A stretch of DNA of 64,000 nucleotides from an uncultured Tenacibaculum sp. GTDB taxonomy: Bacteria; Bacteroidota; Bacteroidia; Flavobacteriales; Flavobacteriaceae. The notes under the pieces are model-generated. The model was not told where the DNA came from. It ran no database searches and saw only the letters and a program-made list of their open reading frames with translations. A program made the translations under genes and the position numbers. Positions 20,501-29,217 of the stretch are shown here, one piece after another; position 1 is the first letter of the stretch; the number at the start of each line of letters is the position of its first letter. The stretch covers positions 558,001 to 622,000 of the forward strand of contig CANLQH010000001.1 in NCBI GenBank assembly GCA_947493285.1, written 5' to 3'.

Positions 20501-23500
20501 AATGAAAAATTATACGTATCAGTACAGTTTAAATCATCAGTAATTGTAATTACATAACTATCTGCTGCTAAATTATTGAAGTTAAAATTAGTTCCTGTAA
20601 AATTATTAATCGTTTCAACTACAGCATTTGAACTATCTCGAATAACTATCGTATGAGGTGCTTGTCCTGTTCCTGCAGTAATAACACCATCAACACTACC
20701 AGTATCACCGTTACATGTTGGTTCGTTTGGTGTACCTGTTATTTCAACAGGTGGAGTTGTTCCTATTACCACATCTTGAATAATATACTCACAATTAGCA
20801 TCATCTCTTACATACACATCATAAGTACCAGCTGTTAATCCTATTATTGTGTTTGTTCCTGAAAAAGTTCCTGCACTATTTCCATCAGGAACTGCTGAGA
20901 AAGTATACCCTGTTCCTGATCCTCCAACTGGATTCACTGATATTTCACCTGTTGGGGTACAACTAGCATTTGTTGGTGTTGCTGTAGCAAATAACTCAGG
21001 ATTAATAGTTACCATAGCATCAGCAAAACAACCTCTACCATCTTGTACTCTAATATCATGATCTCCTGGAGATAAACTTGATATTGTAAATGGATTTGTT
21101 GTTACTGGAGTAAAATTAGTTCCTCCATCTAAGCTATACGAATAATCTCCATTTCCTGTATTTACAGTAACTACAATTTGTCCATTTGAACCATCGTAAC
21201 ATTGAGCTACTGGAGTAAATGTTACATCCGCTCTTGGGTTAACTGTTACGGCAAAAGGTGCTGAAGTACATCCGCTAACATCTGTAGCCACAACTGTATA
21301 ATCACCTGCTGCTACATTGGTAAATGGACTCGTAGTTGATACTGATGTATTGGTTGAATCAAATAACTCAAAAGTATATGGACCACCATTTCCTTGACTT
21401 GCGGTCGGTGTTATTGTCGCTCCTGTTGCTGGAACACAAGTAACTTCCTTCGTTACTGGAGCTGTCACTACAATTGCTGTAGGGTCTGATAATGTAATAG
21501 GGTCTATAGATACATCACATCCTGAAGTTACTCCTACCGGACGTACTTGTATAACTCCTGTTGCCCCTGCTGAAAAACCAGGAATAGCAAATGGATTTGC
21601 TCCTGAGTTTACCCAACCTGATCCAATATTATATTCAAAAGCTGTTGGTGTGCCTGATGGAAAACTAGCCTCAACAGTAACTGTACCGTTTGAATCTCCA
21701 ATACACGTTGGATTTACACTTCCAGTTATTACTGCATTAAATGCTTGATTTGGTTCTACAGTTACATTAATATCAACTGTACAATTACTTCCATACCCTA
21801 CTGAGACTGTATGACCTCCAACATCTACACCATTAAATACTCCTGTAGTATTCGACGTAGTAGCATCTCCATCTAAAATATAAGTATAAGTTCCTGCTGG
21901 CATTGGGGTAATAGTAATATTACCAGTACCATCGCAATTATATACCACTGCTTCAGTTAATGTTGGTTCTGTTGGTAAAGGTGCAATGATTACCTGACCT
22001 AAAGATCGTTCACATCCATTAGCGTCTTCTACTTTTGTATCGTACGTTCCTGCTGCTAAATTTGAAACTGAAGTTCCTGCTATTTGTGTAAATACAGTAT
22101 CGGTAGATAATTTATAAAAATAAACATATCCTGTACCTATTGTTCCTCCTATTGGAGCTGTAAATGTTATCGTTCCTAAAACTGTTCCTGATGTACTACA
22201 TGCTAAATCCGTTGCTGTTGCACTACCTCCTGATAAAGCTGAAGGCACTGAAATAGTTTCTGTTGCATCAACTGGTGAACATCCATTAGCGTCAGATACT
22301 GTAATTGTATACGTATCATCTGCTAAACCTGTAAAAGTATAATTAAGATTATTTGATGGCCCTTGAGACACTGGTGCTCCTGAACCTGTTACTGTAACTG
22401 TATAAGGTGCTGTACCTGCTCCTACGGTTACATTGATCGTCCCTGTATCTGTATCACAATCTGGTTGTACAGCTGATGTACTAATTGTTGGATCTGTAAT
22501 TCTTGTGATTGTTCTTGTCTCAGTGTACTCACAATAATCTGTTCCTCCATTTTTATCTCTTACCGAAATATTATAGGTCCCTGCTGGTACATCTATTGGG
22601 CTTGTAGTGTGATTTGTAATCGCTCCTGTTCCTGTATTCTCTACAACAAAAACAAAATTTCCATCTCCTCCACTTGGAGTTATTAAAATTTGTCCCGTAT
22701 TACAAGTTTCATTTACAGTTGCAATGTTTGCTGTAACTTGAGGTAATATTATTGAAGTTCTCGTAAGTTCACAACCTAAACCATCAGTTACGGTAATATC
22801 ATAACTTCCGTTAGTTAAATTTGTAAATGTATATGTGTTAGGTGTAGCTGCATCTGGTGTTTGCCATGGGCCTCCATCAATATTAAATTGATAATCGCCA
22901 TTACCAGCTGTAACATTAACTGTTAATGTACCGTTTGAACCTGTATAACAAGTTACTGGAACAATATTAAAATCTACATCGTCTTTTGCGTTAACCGTAA
23001 CATTAAAAGGTGCTGAAGTACATCCACGAACATCGGTAGCCACTACTGTATAAGCTCCTGCCGCTACATTCGTAAACGGACTCGTCGTTGATACTGAAGT
23101 ATTAGTTGAATCAAATAACTCAAATGTATATGGACCGCCATTTCCTTGACTCGCACTTGGTGTAATCGTTGCTCCTGTATTTGGCACACAAGTAACCTCT
23201 TTTGTTACTGGTGCTGCTACTACAATTGCTGTAGGATCTGATAATGTGATACTCGCTATAGAAACATCACATCCTGAAGTTACTCCTACTGGACGTATTT
23301 GAATAACTGGTGTTGCCCCTGCTGAAAAACCAGGAATAGCAAATGGATTTGCTCCTGAATTTACCCAACCTGCTCCTATATTGTATTCAAATGCTGTTGG
23401 TGTGCTCGAAGGGAAACTAGCTTCAACTGTAACTGTTCCGTTTGAATCTCCAATACATGTTGGATTTACACTTCCTGTTATTACTGCATCAAATTCTTGA

Positions 23501-26500
23501 TCTGGCTCTACTGTTACATTTATATCAACTGTACAGTTACTTCCATATCCTACTGAAACTGTATGCCCTCCTACTCCTACATTATTAAAAATACCTGTAG
23601 TATTTGATATAGCAGCATTACCATCTAATATATAAGTGTAAGTTGCTGGTGCTGTCGGTCCTGGAGCTGCTGTAATTGTAACATTTCCTGTACCATCACA
23701 GTTATAAACAACTGCATCTGTTAATGTTGGTTCTCCTGGTAAAGGTGCTATTGTTACCTGATTTAAAAGTCTTTCACAACCATTAACATCTTCTACTTTT
23801 GTATCATACGTTCCTGCTGCTAGGTTTGAAACCGAAGTTCCTGCTATTTGTGTAAATACAGTATCTGTAGATAATTTATAAAAATAAATATACCCTGAAC
23901 CCATTGTTCCTCCTGATGGAGCTGTAAATACTATTGTTCCTAAAACAGTACCTGATGCGCTACATGCTAAATCTGTTGCTGTTGCAGTACCTCCTGTTAA
24001 AGGTAAAGGAACTGAAATTGTTTCTGTTGCGTTTGCTGGTGAACATCCGTTTGCATCTGAAACTGTAATAGTGTATGTATCATCTGCTAAACCAGTAAAT
24101 GTATAATTTAAATTATTTGATGGACCTTGAGATACTGCTGGTGTTCCTAAGCCTGTTACTGTAACTGTATATGGTGCTGTTCCTGCTCCAACCGTTACAT
24201 TTATTGTTCCTGTATCTGTATCACAATCTGGTTGAACAGTTGATGTATCTATCGTTGGATCAGTAATCCTCGTAATTGTTCTTGTCTCTGTGTACGAACA
24301 AGAATTGGCACCACCATTTTTATCTCTTACTGTAATATTATAAGTACCCGCTGGTACATTTATTGGACTCGTTGACGTGGTTATAGGAGCAATAGCATTT
24401 GATGTTTCTTCTATATAAAACTCAAAATTTCCATCTCCTCCACTTGGGGTTATTAAAATCTGACCTGTATTACAAGTTTCATTTACAGTTGTAATAGTTG
24501 CTGTAACTTGAGGCAATATTGTACCTGTTCTTGTAAGATCACAACCTAAACCATCAGTTACGGTAATATCGTAATCACCATCTGTTAGGTTTGTAAATGT
24601 ATATGTATTAGGTGTAGCTGCATCTGGTGTTTGCCATGTAGTACCATTATCGCTACTAAATTGATAATTTCCATTACCACTTGTAACGTTAACTGTTAAT
24701 GTTCCATTTGATCCTGTATAACATAATACTGGAACTATGTTGAAATCTACGTCGTCTTTAGCATCAACTGTTACGGCAAAAGGTGCTGAAGTACAATTTA
24801 AACGATCTGTAGCTACTACTGTATAAGCTCCTGCCGCTACATTTGTAAACGGACTCGTCGTTGATACTGAAGTATTAGTAGAATCAAATAACTCAAATGT
24901 ATATGGACCACCATTTCCTTGACTTGCACTTGGTGTAATCGTTGCTCCTGTATTTGGCACACAAGTAACCTCTTTTGTTACATTAGCATCTGCAACAACC
25001 AAAGTTGGGTTAGCTAGTGTAATAGTGTCTATAGTTAAAGTACATGTTGCTACTGATGTAGCGTCTGGACGTACTTGAACCGTATAATTTCCTGATGCCT
25101 GTCCAGTAATCGTAAATGGATTTGCTGTAGCTGTATTCCAACCAGTACCGTTCAAGTTATACTCAAAAGTTGTCCCTCCCGAAGGAATGTTTACTGCTGT
25201 AATTTCTATGGTACCATCATTACTATTATTACAAGTGTTTCCTGAAAAATCAGTAACAGTTGCATTAAATGCATTGTTCGGTTCTACTGTAGCTACTATA
25301 CTAACATCACAGTTACTACCATAATCTACAGTAATTGTATGATCTCCGACGTCTTCATTAGTAAATACTCCTGTATTATTCGTATTACTTCCTAAGGTAT
25401 ACGTATAAGTTCCTACTGGAGTTGCGACAACTGTAATATTACCAGTTCCATCACAATTATAAACTACTGTTTCTGTTAAAGTAGGGGCAGTTGGTAAACC
25501 ATTAATTGTTACTTGATTTAAATCTAATGGGCAATCATTTGCGTCTTCTACTCTAGTATCATAAGTACCTGCTGGCAAATCTATAACTGTTAATCCACTA
25601 TCAAAAGCAGCTAAAGTATAATCAGTATCCGTAGTAAGTTTATAATAATACGAATATCCTGGTGTTCCGTCTGTAGGAGCAGTAAAAGTTATGGTTCCTA
25701 AAACTGTTCCTCCTGCTGGGTTACATTCTAAATCAGTTGCTACTGCGTTACCTCCTGCTAAAACTGGTGGCTCAGTTATTTCAATATTAGGAATTACATA
25801 ATCACATTGATGTGTTGTTTTAGTAGCTCTAATATTTACAGTATATGTATTAACTGGTAAATTGTTAAAAGTTCCTGAAGTAAACCAATCAGTTCCATTA
25901 ATACTATACTCTATGTTATACCCTAAATTATCACCATCAACTGCAATGTTAATAATTCCGTCAGTTAAACCATTACAGGTTATATCTGTATCTGAATTTG
26001 TAAAAGTTAAAGCAGGTTCTACTTCAATTTCAACAGGCGCAGAAACTACAAAACAATTATTATGGTCAATAACAACAAATCTATAAGTACCTTCACTTCC
26101 GTTTGGTACAGAATATGTATATGTGTTTGTCCCTGATGTTAATTGTTCAGAAGCAGGAATTGTTGAAATGCCTGTATACAAGTCATTGTAACCACTTGGG
26201 TTACTCGAATCCGGCACTGACCAAACTGCAAAAGTATATGAGTTACCTGACGTAGTATCTATAGTACCTCCACCAGCTGTTAATTGTATTGTTCCAGGAT
26301 TATCTCCGTTTAAACAGGTAATATCTTTAATACCTATAGCATCTAAAGTAAGTTGAGATGGCTCATCAATATTCACTGTAGCTTCAGCTGAACATTCTGG
26401 TGTAGAAACTGCAACAGTATATACCCCCCCATCAGTAACTGTAAACTCAAAATTATTATCTGCAATAGCTGTTTGGGTTCCAATTACTGTCCCTCCTGTA

Positions 26501-29169
26501 GTTGCTCCTTGATATAAAATATAAGTATAAGGTCCAGGAACATTATTTATACTAGCAGTAATTGTCGCATCCCCATCAGCACATTGCATATCTACTGGAT
26601 TTACCACTAATTCAATATCTAAAGCTTGAACGTTAATTAAAGGAAAAGTATATTCACAAGATGCTGCTACAGCATTGTCTAATCTTATTGTTAAATTATA
26701 ATCTCCTGCTTGTGTTATGTTTGTAAAAATATTACTGTCTTGAAAGTCTACAAAATAGCCTGCAGTTGCTGTACCTGTAACTCCACTTAAACTATATTGA
26801 TATCCGTCTGGGATATTACTTATCGTCATTTCAGCCGGAGTACCACAAATAATATCTTCAACATCAATTACTGGATTTAAAGTAGCTTTATAAACATTAA
26901 AATAATAACTTATAGGACATTGCCCATCATATAAAACATCTAATCTAAACTCACCTGCATCAGTAAAGTCTCTTGATAGTTCACCACTACCAACTTCATT
27001 CCAAGTACAATCGGTAGCTACATTAGCACAACCTGTAAAGGTCTCGTCGGCACAAGAAGATTCATCTAATTGAAACCATCTAACTGTAGTTGCTGTTCCT
27101 GAAAAAGAAGACAAATCAATTTCTCTTGAACTCGTACCTCCACATAAATAAATTTCGGCTAATTCAAAACTGTTATTAGGACAAGTATCTAATATTCTAT
27201 CTGCTGCATCAACTAAAGGATTTGGTGCTGTATCGTAAGAAATAACTGTTATCGTTTCTGTACCTGATTTACAAACAGATGTTGTTCCTCGTGTTACTAC
27301 ATAAGTACCAAGTTCTGTTACTGTAACCGATTGTGTGTTTGCTGAAAATCCATTTGGTCCTGTCCAAGAATAAGTATCAAAACCATCACCAGCTGTTAAA
27401 GTCACATCAGCTCCACATAAAGCTTGAGTTCTTTCGAAAGCACAATTATCAATATCTACCAAAAAGTTAGAAGTACCTACTACTCCAAAATTACAAGCAT
27501 CTAAACTTTCGAAACTTTCTTCGTTAGAGATTACAATACCAGATTCATCACCTGTATAATTTGCATATGCTTGATTTTGAATAATATTAGAACATGCATC
27601 ACGCAATAAATTACAATCAGCTGCTACCTGTACTCTAAATCTTATTGAATATGCTGGATCATCTTCTTCTACAAGGTTATTAGGTATCGTAAATGTTAAT
27701 CTACCTCTAAAGTCGTTAGCTGCTGTTGGAGGCTCATAAACATAAGTTACCCCAGCTGGCACTATTAAATCACTAGCTAATAAATCTACATTTTTAGGTA
27801 AAATATCTACTATAGTTGTAGATACAGCATCATCTGTACCTACATTTTGAAATGCTATATCATACCATAAATAACTACCTAAAGTTACGTCTTGTCCTGC
27901 TAAATTATTAGGCACACCTGTACCGTCATCAATAGTTTTTACTAATTGTACTTTAGGTTCTATAACCTCAACAGATAATGCTGTTAAAAACGGCCAATAA
28001 GTATCTCCTTCAGAAGAAAATCGTAATACACCATCTTCTTGGTCATTACCAATTAAAGAGTTTCCTGAGTTATTTAACTCAAACATATCAACGTCTAACC
28101 CTAAGGTATTTTCACTATCTGGTGTTCTACCTGTTAAATAATTATTATTAATAGTAATGGTACTATTAAAAAAGTTATCAATTTCATTTTCATCACCAGA
28201 AGTTAAACTTTGAAAATTACCTGAAGTATCTTCCAATTGTAATTCATCGCCATCAATATTTACATCTCCTTCAAGAGCTGCAATCATAAAATTAGCTTCA
28301 ACTTGACCTACAGGAATTGTTTTAAAACCAGAGAATGGTACGTCATATACCCCTGCACTACCATCATCTTGTCTTTTAATCGTTGAAAAACCATCAAAAA
28401 CAAAGAATTTTTTTTGTGACTCTGTTTCATTCTCATAGATAACAACTAATACCCAACCAGCTGATGACCCTAAACTTGAATCATAAGAATCTTTACCTTT
28501 AGTTGCCTTAATATTTGCTCCATAATAAACACCATTAGGATCAGCTAATCCTTGTAATAATGAAGTAACATCTTTATAACATACATAAGGTTTTTGATCT
28601 GATAATCCATCATCATAAATTAACTCTCTTGCTGTGGCATCAAATTTATCAGCCACAATATCAGTATAACTAGATGCTCCTGGCAATCGAAACTTCATTT
28701 CATTAAAATCATCATCTCTCGTATTTATTCCAAACTCTTCATCATCCCAATGTTGGTAAGGATAAATACCCGCCCAATATAAACCAGCATATTCAATTCT
28801 TGAACAATTAGGTAACGATAATGTAGCTGAAGATGATGACTCTGTATCATCATTTCCATCATTATTTTCATCAACAAAACCATCAATATCGATATAGTCC
28901 ATATTCTTACTTCCATTATCATCATTCTTCCCATTACCATTAAAAGCATTGTTAGCTGCAGAAGAACCACCAACACCAGACCTATTAAGTGTATTATTGG
29001 CGATAAACGTTAAATTACCTCTTAACGACAGTTCTTGTCTTAAAGAAAATGGGGTATCAGCTTTACGCTCTCCTACCTGTAAAGCACCCTCATCTTTCTG
29101 CTTTTCTTGTGATAAAGAAATAAAACTTGTGGTGAGTAATAATATATAGAGTAATATTTTTTTCATCAT
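11569..29169 (-). CDS. sprB: SprB, giant gliding-motility surface adhesin
   Basis: At ~5,866 residues this is the largest gene in the window, close in size to F. johnsoniae SprB (about 6,500). Order: signal peptide (KKILLYILLLTTSFISLSQ); an N-terminal region to about residue 400 with the motif RIEYAGLYWAGIYP; a DUF11-like domain (VQLVKTIDDGTG to CNLLRDACSNI); an Ig/PKD-like stretch; then about 5,000 residues of ~100-residue SprB repeats, typically with a VTC near the start, an AGTYTVTVTD-type turn and a second Cys (DANGC), suggesting one disulfide per module. The last ~95 residues are the gliding-motility-associated C-terminal domain (IFIPDLFSPDGDNLNEYWYP ... GHFTLYR), the type B T9SS signal. 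SprB is moved along the cell surface by the gliding motor. Large internal duplications are listed separately. The start is ATG 29169 or 29166; a Met at 29202 is less likely. Confidence 0.95.
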   Translation of the reverse strand: MMKKILLYILLLTTSFISLSQEKQKDEGALQVGERKADTPFSLRQELSLRGNLTFIANNTLNRSGVGGSSAANNAFNGNGKNDDNGSKNMDYIDIDGFVDENNDGNDDTESSSSATLSLPNCSRIEYAGLYWAGIYPYQHWDDEEFGINTRDDDFNEMKFRLPGASSYTDIVADKFDATARELIYDDGLSDQKPYVCYKDVTSLLQGLADPNGVYYGANIKATKGKDSYDSSLGSSAGWVLVVIYENETESQKKFFVFDGFSTIKRQDDGSAGVYDVPFSGFKTIPVGQVEANFMIAALEGDVNIDGDELQLEDTSGNFQSLTSGDENEIDNFFNSTITINNNYLTGRTPDSENTLGLDVDMFELNNSGNSLIGNDQEDGVLRFSSEGDTYWPFLTALSVEVIEPKVQLVKTIDDGTGVPNNLAGQDVTLGSYLWYDIAFQNVGTDDAVSTTIVDILPKNVDLLASDLIVPAGVTYVYEPPTAANDFRGRLTFTIPNNLVEEDDPAYSIRFRVQVAADCNLLRDACSNIIQNQAYANYTGDESGIVISNEESFESLDACNFGVVGTSNFLVDIDNCAFERTQALCGADVTLTAGDGFDTYSWTGPNGFSANTQSVTVTELGTYVVTRGTTSVCKSGTETITVISYDTAPNPLVDAADRILDTCPNNSFELAEIYLCGGTSSREIDLSSFSGTATTVRWFQLDESSCADETFTGCANVATDCTWNEVGSGELSRDFTDAGEFRLDVLYDGQCPISYYFNVYKATLNPVIDVEDIICGTPAEMTISNIPDGYQYSLSGVTGTATAGYFVDFQDSNIFTNITQAGDYNLTIRLDNAVAASCEYTFPLINVQALDIELVVNPVDMQCADGDATITASINNVPGPYTYILYQGATTGGTVIGTQTAIADNNFEFTVTDGGVYTVAVSTPECSAEATVNIDEPSQLTLDAIGIKDITCLNGDNPGTIQLTAGGGTIDTTSGNSYTFAVWSVPDSSNPSGYNDLYTGISTIPASEQLTSGTNTYTYSVPNGSEGTYRFVVIDHNNCFVVSAPVEIEVEPALTFTNSDTDITCNGLTDGIINIAVDGDNLGYNIEYSINGTDWFTSGTFNNLPVNTYTVNIRATKTTHQCDYVIPNIEITEPPVLAGGNAVATDLECNPAGGTVLGTITFTAPTDGTPGYSYYYKLTTDTDYTLAAFDSGLTVIDLPAGTYDTRVEDANDCPLDLNQVTINGLPTAPTLTETVVYNCDGTGNITVVATPVGTYTYTLGSNTNNTGVFTNEDVGDHTITVDYGSNCDVSIVATVEPNNAFNATVTDFSGNTCNNSNDGTIEITAVNIPSGGTTFEYNLNGTGWNTATANPFTITGQASGNYTVQVRPDATSVATCTLTIDTITLANPTLVVADANVTKEVTCVPNTGATITPSASQGNGGPYTFELFDSTNTSVSTTSPFTNVAAGAYTVVATDRLNCTSAPFAVTVDAKDDVDFNIVPVLCYTGSNGTLTVNVTSGNGNYQFSSDNGTTWQTPDAATPNTYTFTNLTDGDYDITVTDGLGCDLTRTGTILPQVTATITTVNETCNTGQILITPSGGDGNFEFYIEETSNAIAPITTSTSPINVPAGTYNITVRDKNGGANSCSYTETRTITRITDPTIDTSTVQPDCDTDTGTINVTVGAGTAPYTVTVTGLGTPAVSQGPSNNLNYTFTGLADDTYTITVSDANGCSPANATETISVPLPLTGGTATATDLACSASGTVLGTIVFTAPSGGTMGSGYIYFYKLSTDTVFTQIAGTSVSNLAAGTYDTKVEDVNGCERLLNQVTIAPLPGEPTLTDAVVYNCDGTGNVTITAAPGPTAPATYTYILDGNAAISNTTGIFNNVGVGGHTVSVGYGSNCTVDINVTVEPDQEFDAVITGSVNPTCIGDSNGTVTVEASFPSSTPTAFEYNIGAGWVNSGANPFAIPGFSAGATPVIQIRPVGVTSGCDVSIASITLSDPTAIVVAAPVTKEVTCVPNTGATITPSASQGNGGPYTFELFDSTNTSVSTTSPFTNVAAGAYTVVATDVRGCTSAPFNVTVNAKDDVDFNIVPVTCYTGSNGTLTVNVTAGNGDYQFNIDGGPWQTPDAATPNTYTFTNLTNGSYDITVTDGLGCELTRTSIILPQVTANIATVNETCNTGQILITPSGGDGNFVFVVENTGTGAITNHTTSPIDVPAGTYNISVRDKNGGTDYCEYTETRTITRITDPTISTSAVQPDCDTDTGTINVTVGAGTAPYTVTVTGSGAPVSQGPSNNLNYTFTGLADDTYTITVSDANGCSPVDATETISVPSALSGGSATATDLACSTSGTVLGTITFTAPIGGTIGTGYVYFYKLSTDTVFTQIAGTSVSNLAAGTYDTKVEDANGCERSLGQVIIAPLPTEPTLTEAVVYNCDGTGNITITPMPAGTYTYILDGDATTSNTTGVFNGVDVGGHTVSVGYGSNCTVDINVTVEPNQAFNAVITGSVNPTCIGDSNGTVTVEASFPSGTPTAFEYNIGSGWVNSGANPFAIPGFSAGATGVIQVRPVGVTSGCDVSIDPITLSDPTAIVVTAPVTKEVTCVPATGATITPTASQGNGGPYTFELFDSTNTSVSTTSPFTNVAAGDYTVVATDVSGCTSAPFAVTVNPRADVTFTPVAQCYDGSNGQIVVTVNTGNGDYSYSLDGGTNFTPVTTNPFTISSLSPGDHDIRVQDGRGCFADAMVTINPELFATATPTNASCTPTGEISVNPVGGSGTGYTFSAVPDGNSAGTFSGTNTIIGLTAGTYDVYVRDDANCEYIIQDVVIGTTPPVEITGTPNEPTCNGDTGSVDGVITAGTGQAPHTIVIRDSSNAVVETINNFTGTNFNFNNLAADSYVITITDDLNCTDTYNFSLTNPPAIVMDIEGVLPPGCIVDSTLTGFNFINIDPNDYLPNTLQYSIDNGATWIDFTTTNGQVRNLNSGDLVYPVLRTIDGSGNTLCLVAYGQYEILYNVTGLIVDPVANPGNCAVGFSVTVEALNSAGPFEFAINTPSGWVGPDALNNGTSGDPNRTYTFTGLTPGLSYDFFVRDIITGCIEKNNEDLYADYTPTVPISSVVNNQSCFGATSGQITFSIDNTSGDLSNDFNWTLYERDLVTNVGSPVSAAYTNVNQIGFADIVVTGLAAGTYYIVLTNNVGTVCNFGSLDVLINPGTQISGDVTKINDITCSVDGSVRIENVVGGFPGYTYTYNLTGATAATLTGNIITVAAADVTASPVGVEVFAQDTNGCGPISLGTVNLDLSPSPNIDLVTPTSCDVNKSIAITVSSGTAPYRYSTDNGATFTAPTNSTTYTANGLAAGSYDIVVSDANGCSDTQAGVIIYDDIAFDLSVTQNATCVPGNDAIVAIDVTLGSGGDYNYSFDTGSVGTITSPATTVNVSSLAPGLHNVTITDVTSGCSDTKQITVLDPVDPSFTHVTEDSLCASDNSGTITLTAVVNGAEPTSYSINPVAGTITGNVISDLPPNTYSVTGTAANGCTFTINNIVIDEYNAIVPSAPNVTEFGCTTGNTVDVATVTIPAGTVGGSNNYVRYVFTYTPADASGVVTQDSSSAIFSTTNTSGGPITIQIFDDQGCASPIVNSAIGAFEAITTLNVNQATAITCNTGEEITVKTASDIANVNYEITSGPTGFTLPAVQTIAVATNSATFTGLIEGTYTITATHPTTNCTIETFYTVDAEPSFDILISDIENVDCQTDSNGSVVLSFSASTPYGLGYSYVVYTSTGTATAITGTGNGGTPEIISGLSAGEYYVIIDMGVNSPFCTAQSANFTIAEPTDPLSVVGVENPAVSCRNGSDATITATPAGGWGDYVYQLESPVGTVVAAYDFATNGSNNIFTNLSSGTYTIRIRDKNGVAGEYCESTDQVVIANPSEVTFNITENDNVCDTTSGGSITVTAGGGTGTYTYTLSNGSGVVETQILNATTYTFTNLAADTYTVNVVDSNGCDAGTPTNVTINPDVNFSLTETKKVDCSVSPDGIVTVDLVDWTLATSNYEYDVVGSVDGAITANVAITSDPFTITILNTNTTPQTYTVTVRDLNATPVCDVSRDIVIQPRTEPDFTYVAEDSLCSGDNSGIITLTAVDNGILPLTYTISPVAGTITGNVITNLPPNIYSVTATGANGCTTTINNIEIDEYNAIVPSTPNVTEFGCTTGNTVDVATVTIPAGTTEGSGTYVRYVFTYDPADGSPDEIQDSSNASFSTTNTSGGPVSITIYDDQGCTGVTNAVIGAFEAITALNVNQATAITCNTGEEITVKTTPDIANVDYEITNGPTGFTLPAVQTVALATDSATFTGLIEGTYTITATHPTTNCVFETFYTVNEAPQFDLLITEVKDESCKDAENGKVVLEFNSTTPYGGQFDFELYDAATNTTLDLSAAGLNIPNSGLTAPTSVYKLPAGTYYIIATLTSTGVPYCTAQTANFTIAEPDENLAITAVVDPQTSCSSSTDATITATATGGWGDYVYQLEDSAGTIVGTYDFATNGNNNIFENIPPGDYRVIVRDKDGQGDLINAAEAISCRRSEFPVTVITRAPVNFTVNENDNSCDLSVAGGSIEVVNVVGGTGTYTYTLSNTGGVVETQVGSTATTYTFNNVPTGDYTVSVVDSNGCSNTAPIAITINPKLNFSLTETKKVDCSATPDGQVELELTNWPSTSTYTYDVVGSVDGNLATGVSITANPTVITIPATNGTPQIYTVTVNDTGATPNCSIPKDIVIQPRIEPSFTATASVDDICFASSTGEITVSVTDNGILPLDYTISPDPNLVGTVNSNTNVVFSNLPQGTYTITGVGTNGCSTQTDVTINQNNIIDLSAAITPTQFNCNAGTNTVNTAMITVDPAAIIGGSGNYVRVEFLQGATSLQNGSSFTYISTDEAGGTYTVNVYDDNGDCFGTDTVDINPFARLIDATVSVQKTIDCAQGEDINVTYNSSLPVTNVEFRLINDTSNAVLETRNTDGDFVTLLPTGTYRIEIENTDTNCLLLEYHTVEDEPEFELVIDNIQDACFGDTGNVDLSFSTATPYADDYTYEVFAVGNPTAVTNGTGNGSAAITINNLPAGNYYVVINMTPNSPFCEVTSREFEIRQPAADLGANYTLTYISCNVSDSGGVVLEGIGGWGNYQYELVNNTTATTVQNFDPNTRITGLTAGQYTITVRDENGCTEPVNFELQDPTPLAAVITVNENDCEGQFTASIEVTNVTGGQTQDTTIRSYTYILILPDGTQVEQSSNEFNNLPAGMGYQVIVRDNKYNCEFRDTRNIIDPSEVQASADITAAITCDRSQAEVTLSGQGGTGITYTFSEDGVNFVLGNTFNVNAGEHTFYVQDENSCVDDVVITVAAYEALVPTLNVVNNVTCNGNNNGTLSADVVGGLGNYEYQLLDDNDVEIRTWQQSNLFGDLLAGFYKINVRSTNAAGDECRMATGVEEITEPTPLLLDEDHTDVTCFGGSNGTIEVFASGANETLGYEYNINTEPADKFVEDNVFRNLPAGTYIITVKDKVGCVDTIEVEIEEPVEFSATLVSVDEQDCINDPSPVVTLGVQGGTMPYFVRINNGTEYGPYSTNTITIGAAEGIVGGQSYFFSVRDSGAGCDPAAPITFQTAEPVDLQLTVDFAYRCEVGNIIKAIVDDKYKNSMSYTLYDGAGSPVTTNNTGEFEDVATGNGYYVVATHTTTNCSEDSTSDPIDILDIQALTMTVDDSQKNLLIIRPEFGLPPYRYSIDGSDFEDANNSDGTFSYQILQTKDYTITVRDARDCEITLTVRGVYVTIFIPDLFSPDGDNLNEYWYPKEVEDYHDMRVFIYDRYARKIINFQGVQSQGWDGTYDGKPLPSGDYWYTIYYKELSGEEKKLMGHFTLYR
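13640..14946 (-). repeat. sprB long repeat B, copy 3 (partial, diverged)
   Basis: Begins at PSFTATASVDDICFAS and follows the same order of modules as copies 1 and 2 (NGILPLDYTISP, then CNAGTNTVNTA for CTTGNTVDVAT, then GGWGNYQYEL for GGWGDYVYQL), with much lower identity. The end point is approximate. Confidence 0.75.
14947..16920 (-). repeat. sprB long repeat B, copy 2
   Basis: About 658 residues starting at PDFTYVAEDSLCSGDNSG. It shares long identical runs with copy 1, for example VPSxPNVTEFGCTTGNTVDV, AFEAITxLNVNQATAITCNT and GTYTITATHPTTNC. Confidence 0.88.
16921..18843 (-). repeat. sprB long repeat B, copy 1
   Basis: About 641 residues starting at PSFTHVTEDSLCASDNSG, built of six to seven SprB-type modules repeated in the same order in copy 2 and, weakly, copy 3. 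Confidence 0.88.
21000..22230 (-). repeat. sprB long repeat A, copy 3 (partial)
   Basis: Starts at GGSATATDLACSTSGTVLGT. The first ~330 residues match copy 2 closely, to just past SPFTNVAAGDYTVVATD; after that similarity fades, so the downstream boundary is approximate. Confidence 0.85.
22231..23994 (-). repeat. sprB long repeat A, copy 2
   Basis: A 588-residue unit starting at GGTATATDLACSASGTVLGT. Its second half is nearly identical to copy 1 and its first half nearly identical to copy 3. Confidence 0.92.
23995..25755 (-). repeat. sprB long repeat A, copy 1
   Basis: A 587-residue unit starting at GGNAVATDLECNPAGGTVLG. From VTKEVTCVPNTGATITPSAS onwards it is nearly identical to copy 2; before that it is clearly more diverged. 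Confidence 0.92.
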
Positions 29170-29217
29170 CGTCTTTGGGGGAATTAAAGTTTTTATAACC
29201 AATTTTATAAAGTTAAT

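Noticed and set aside
12623..26086. Several plus-strand open frames of 60-100 codons inside sprB.
   Set aside because: They are low-complexity antisense shadows of a Thr/Val/Gly-rich protein; no start signals or promoters accompany them.
11569..29169. Regular repeats of 1.7-2 kb and ~300 bp, checked as CRISPR or transposon arrays.
   Set aside because: They are in frame within one open coding sequence and encode SprB modules; no short identical repeat with unique spacers occurs, and no terminal inverted repeats flank them.
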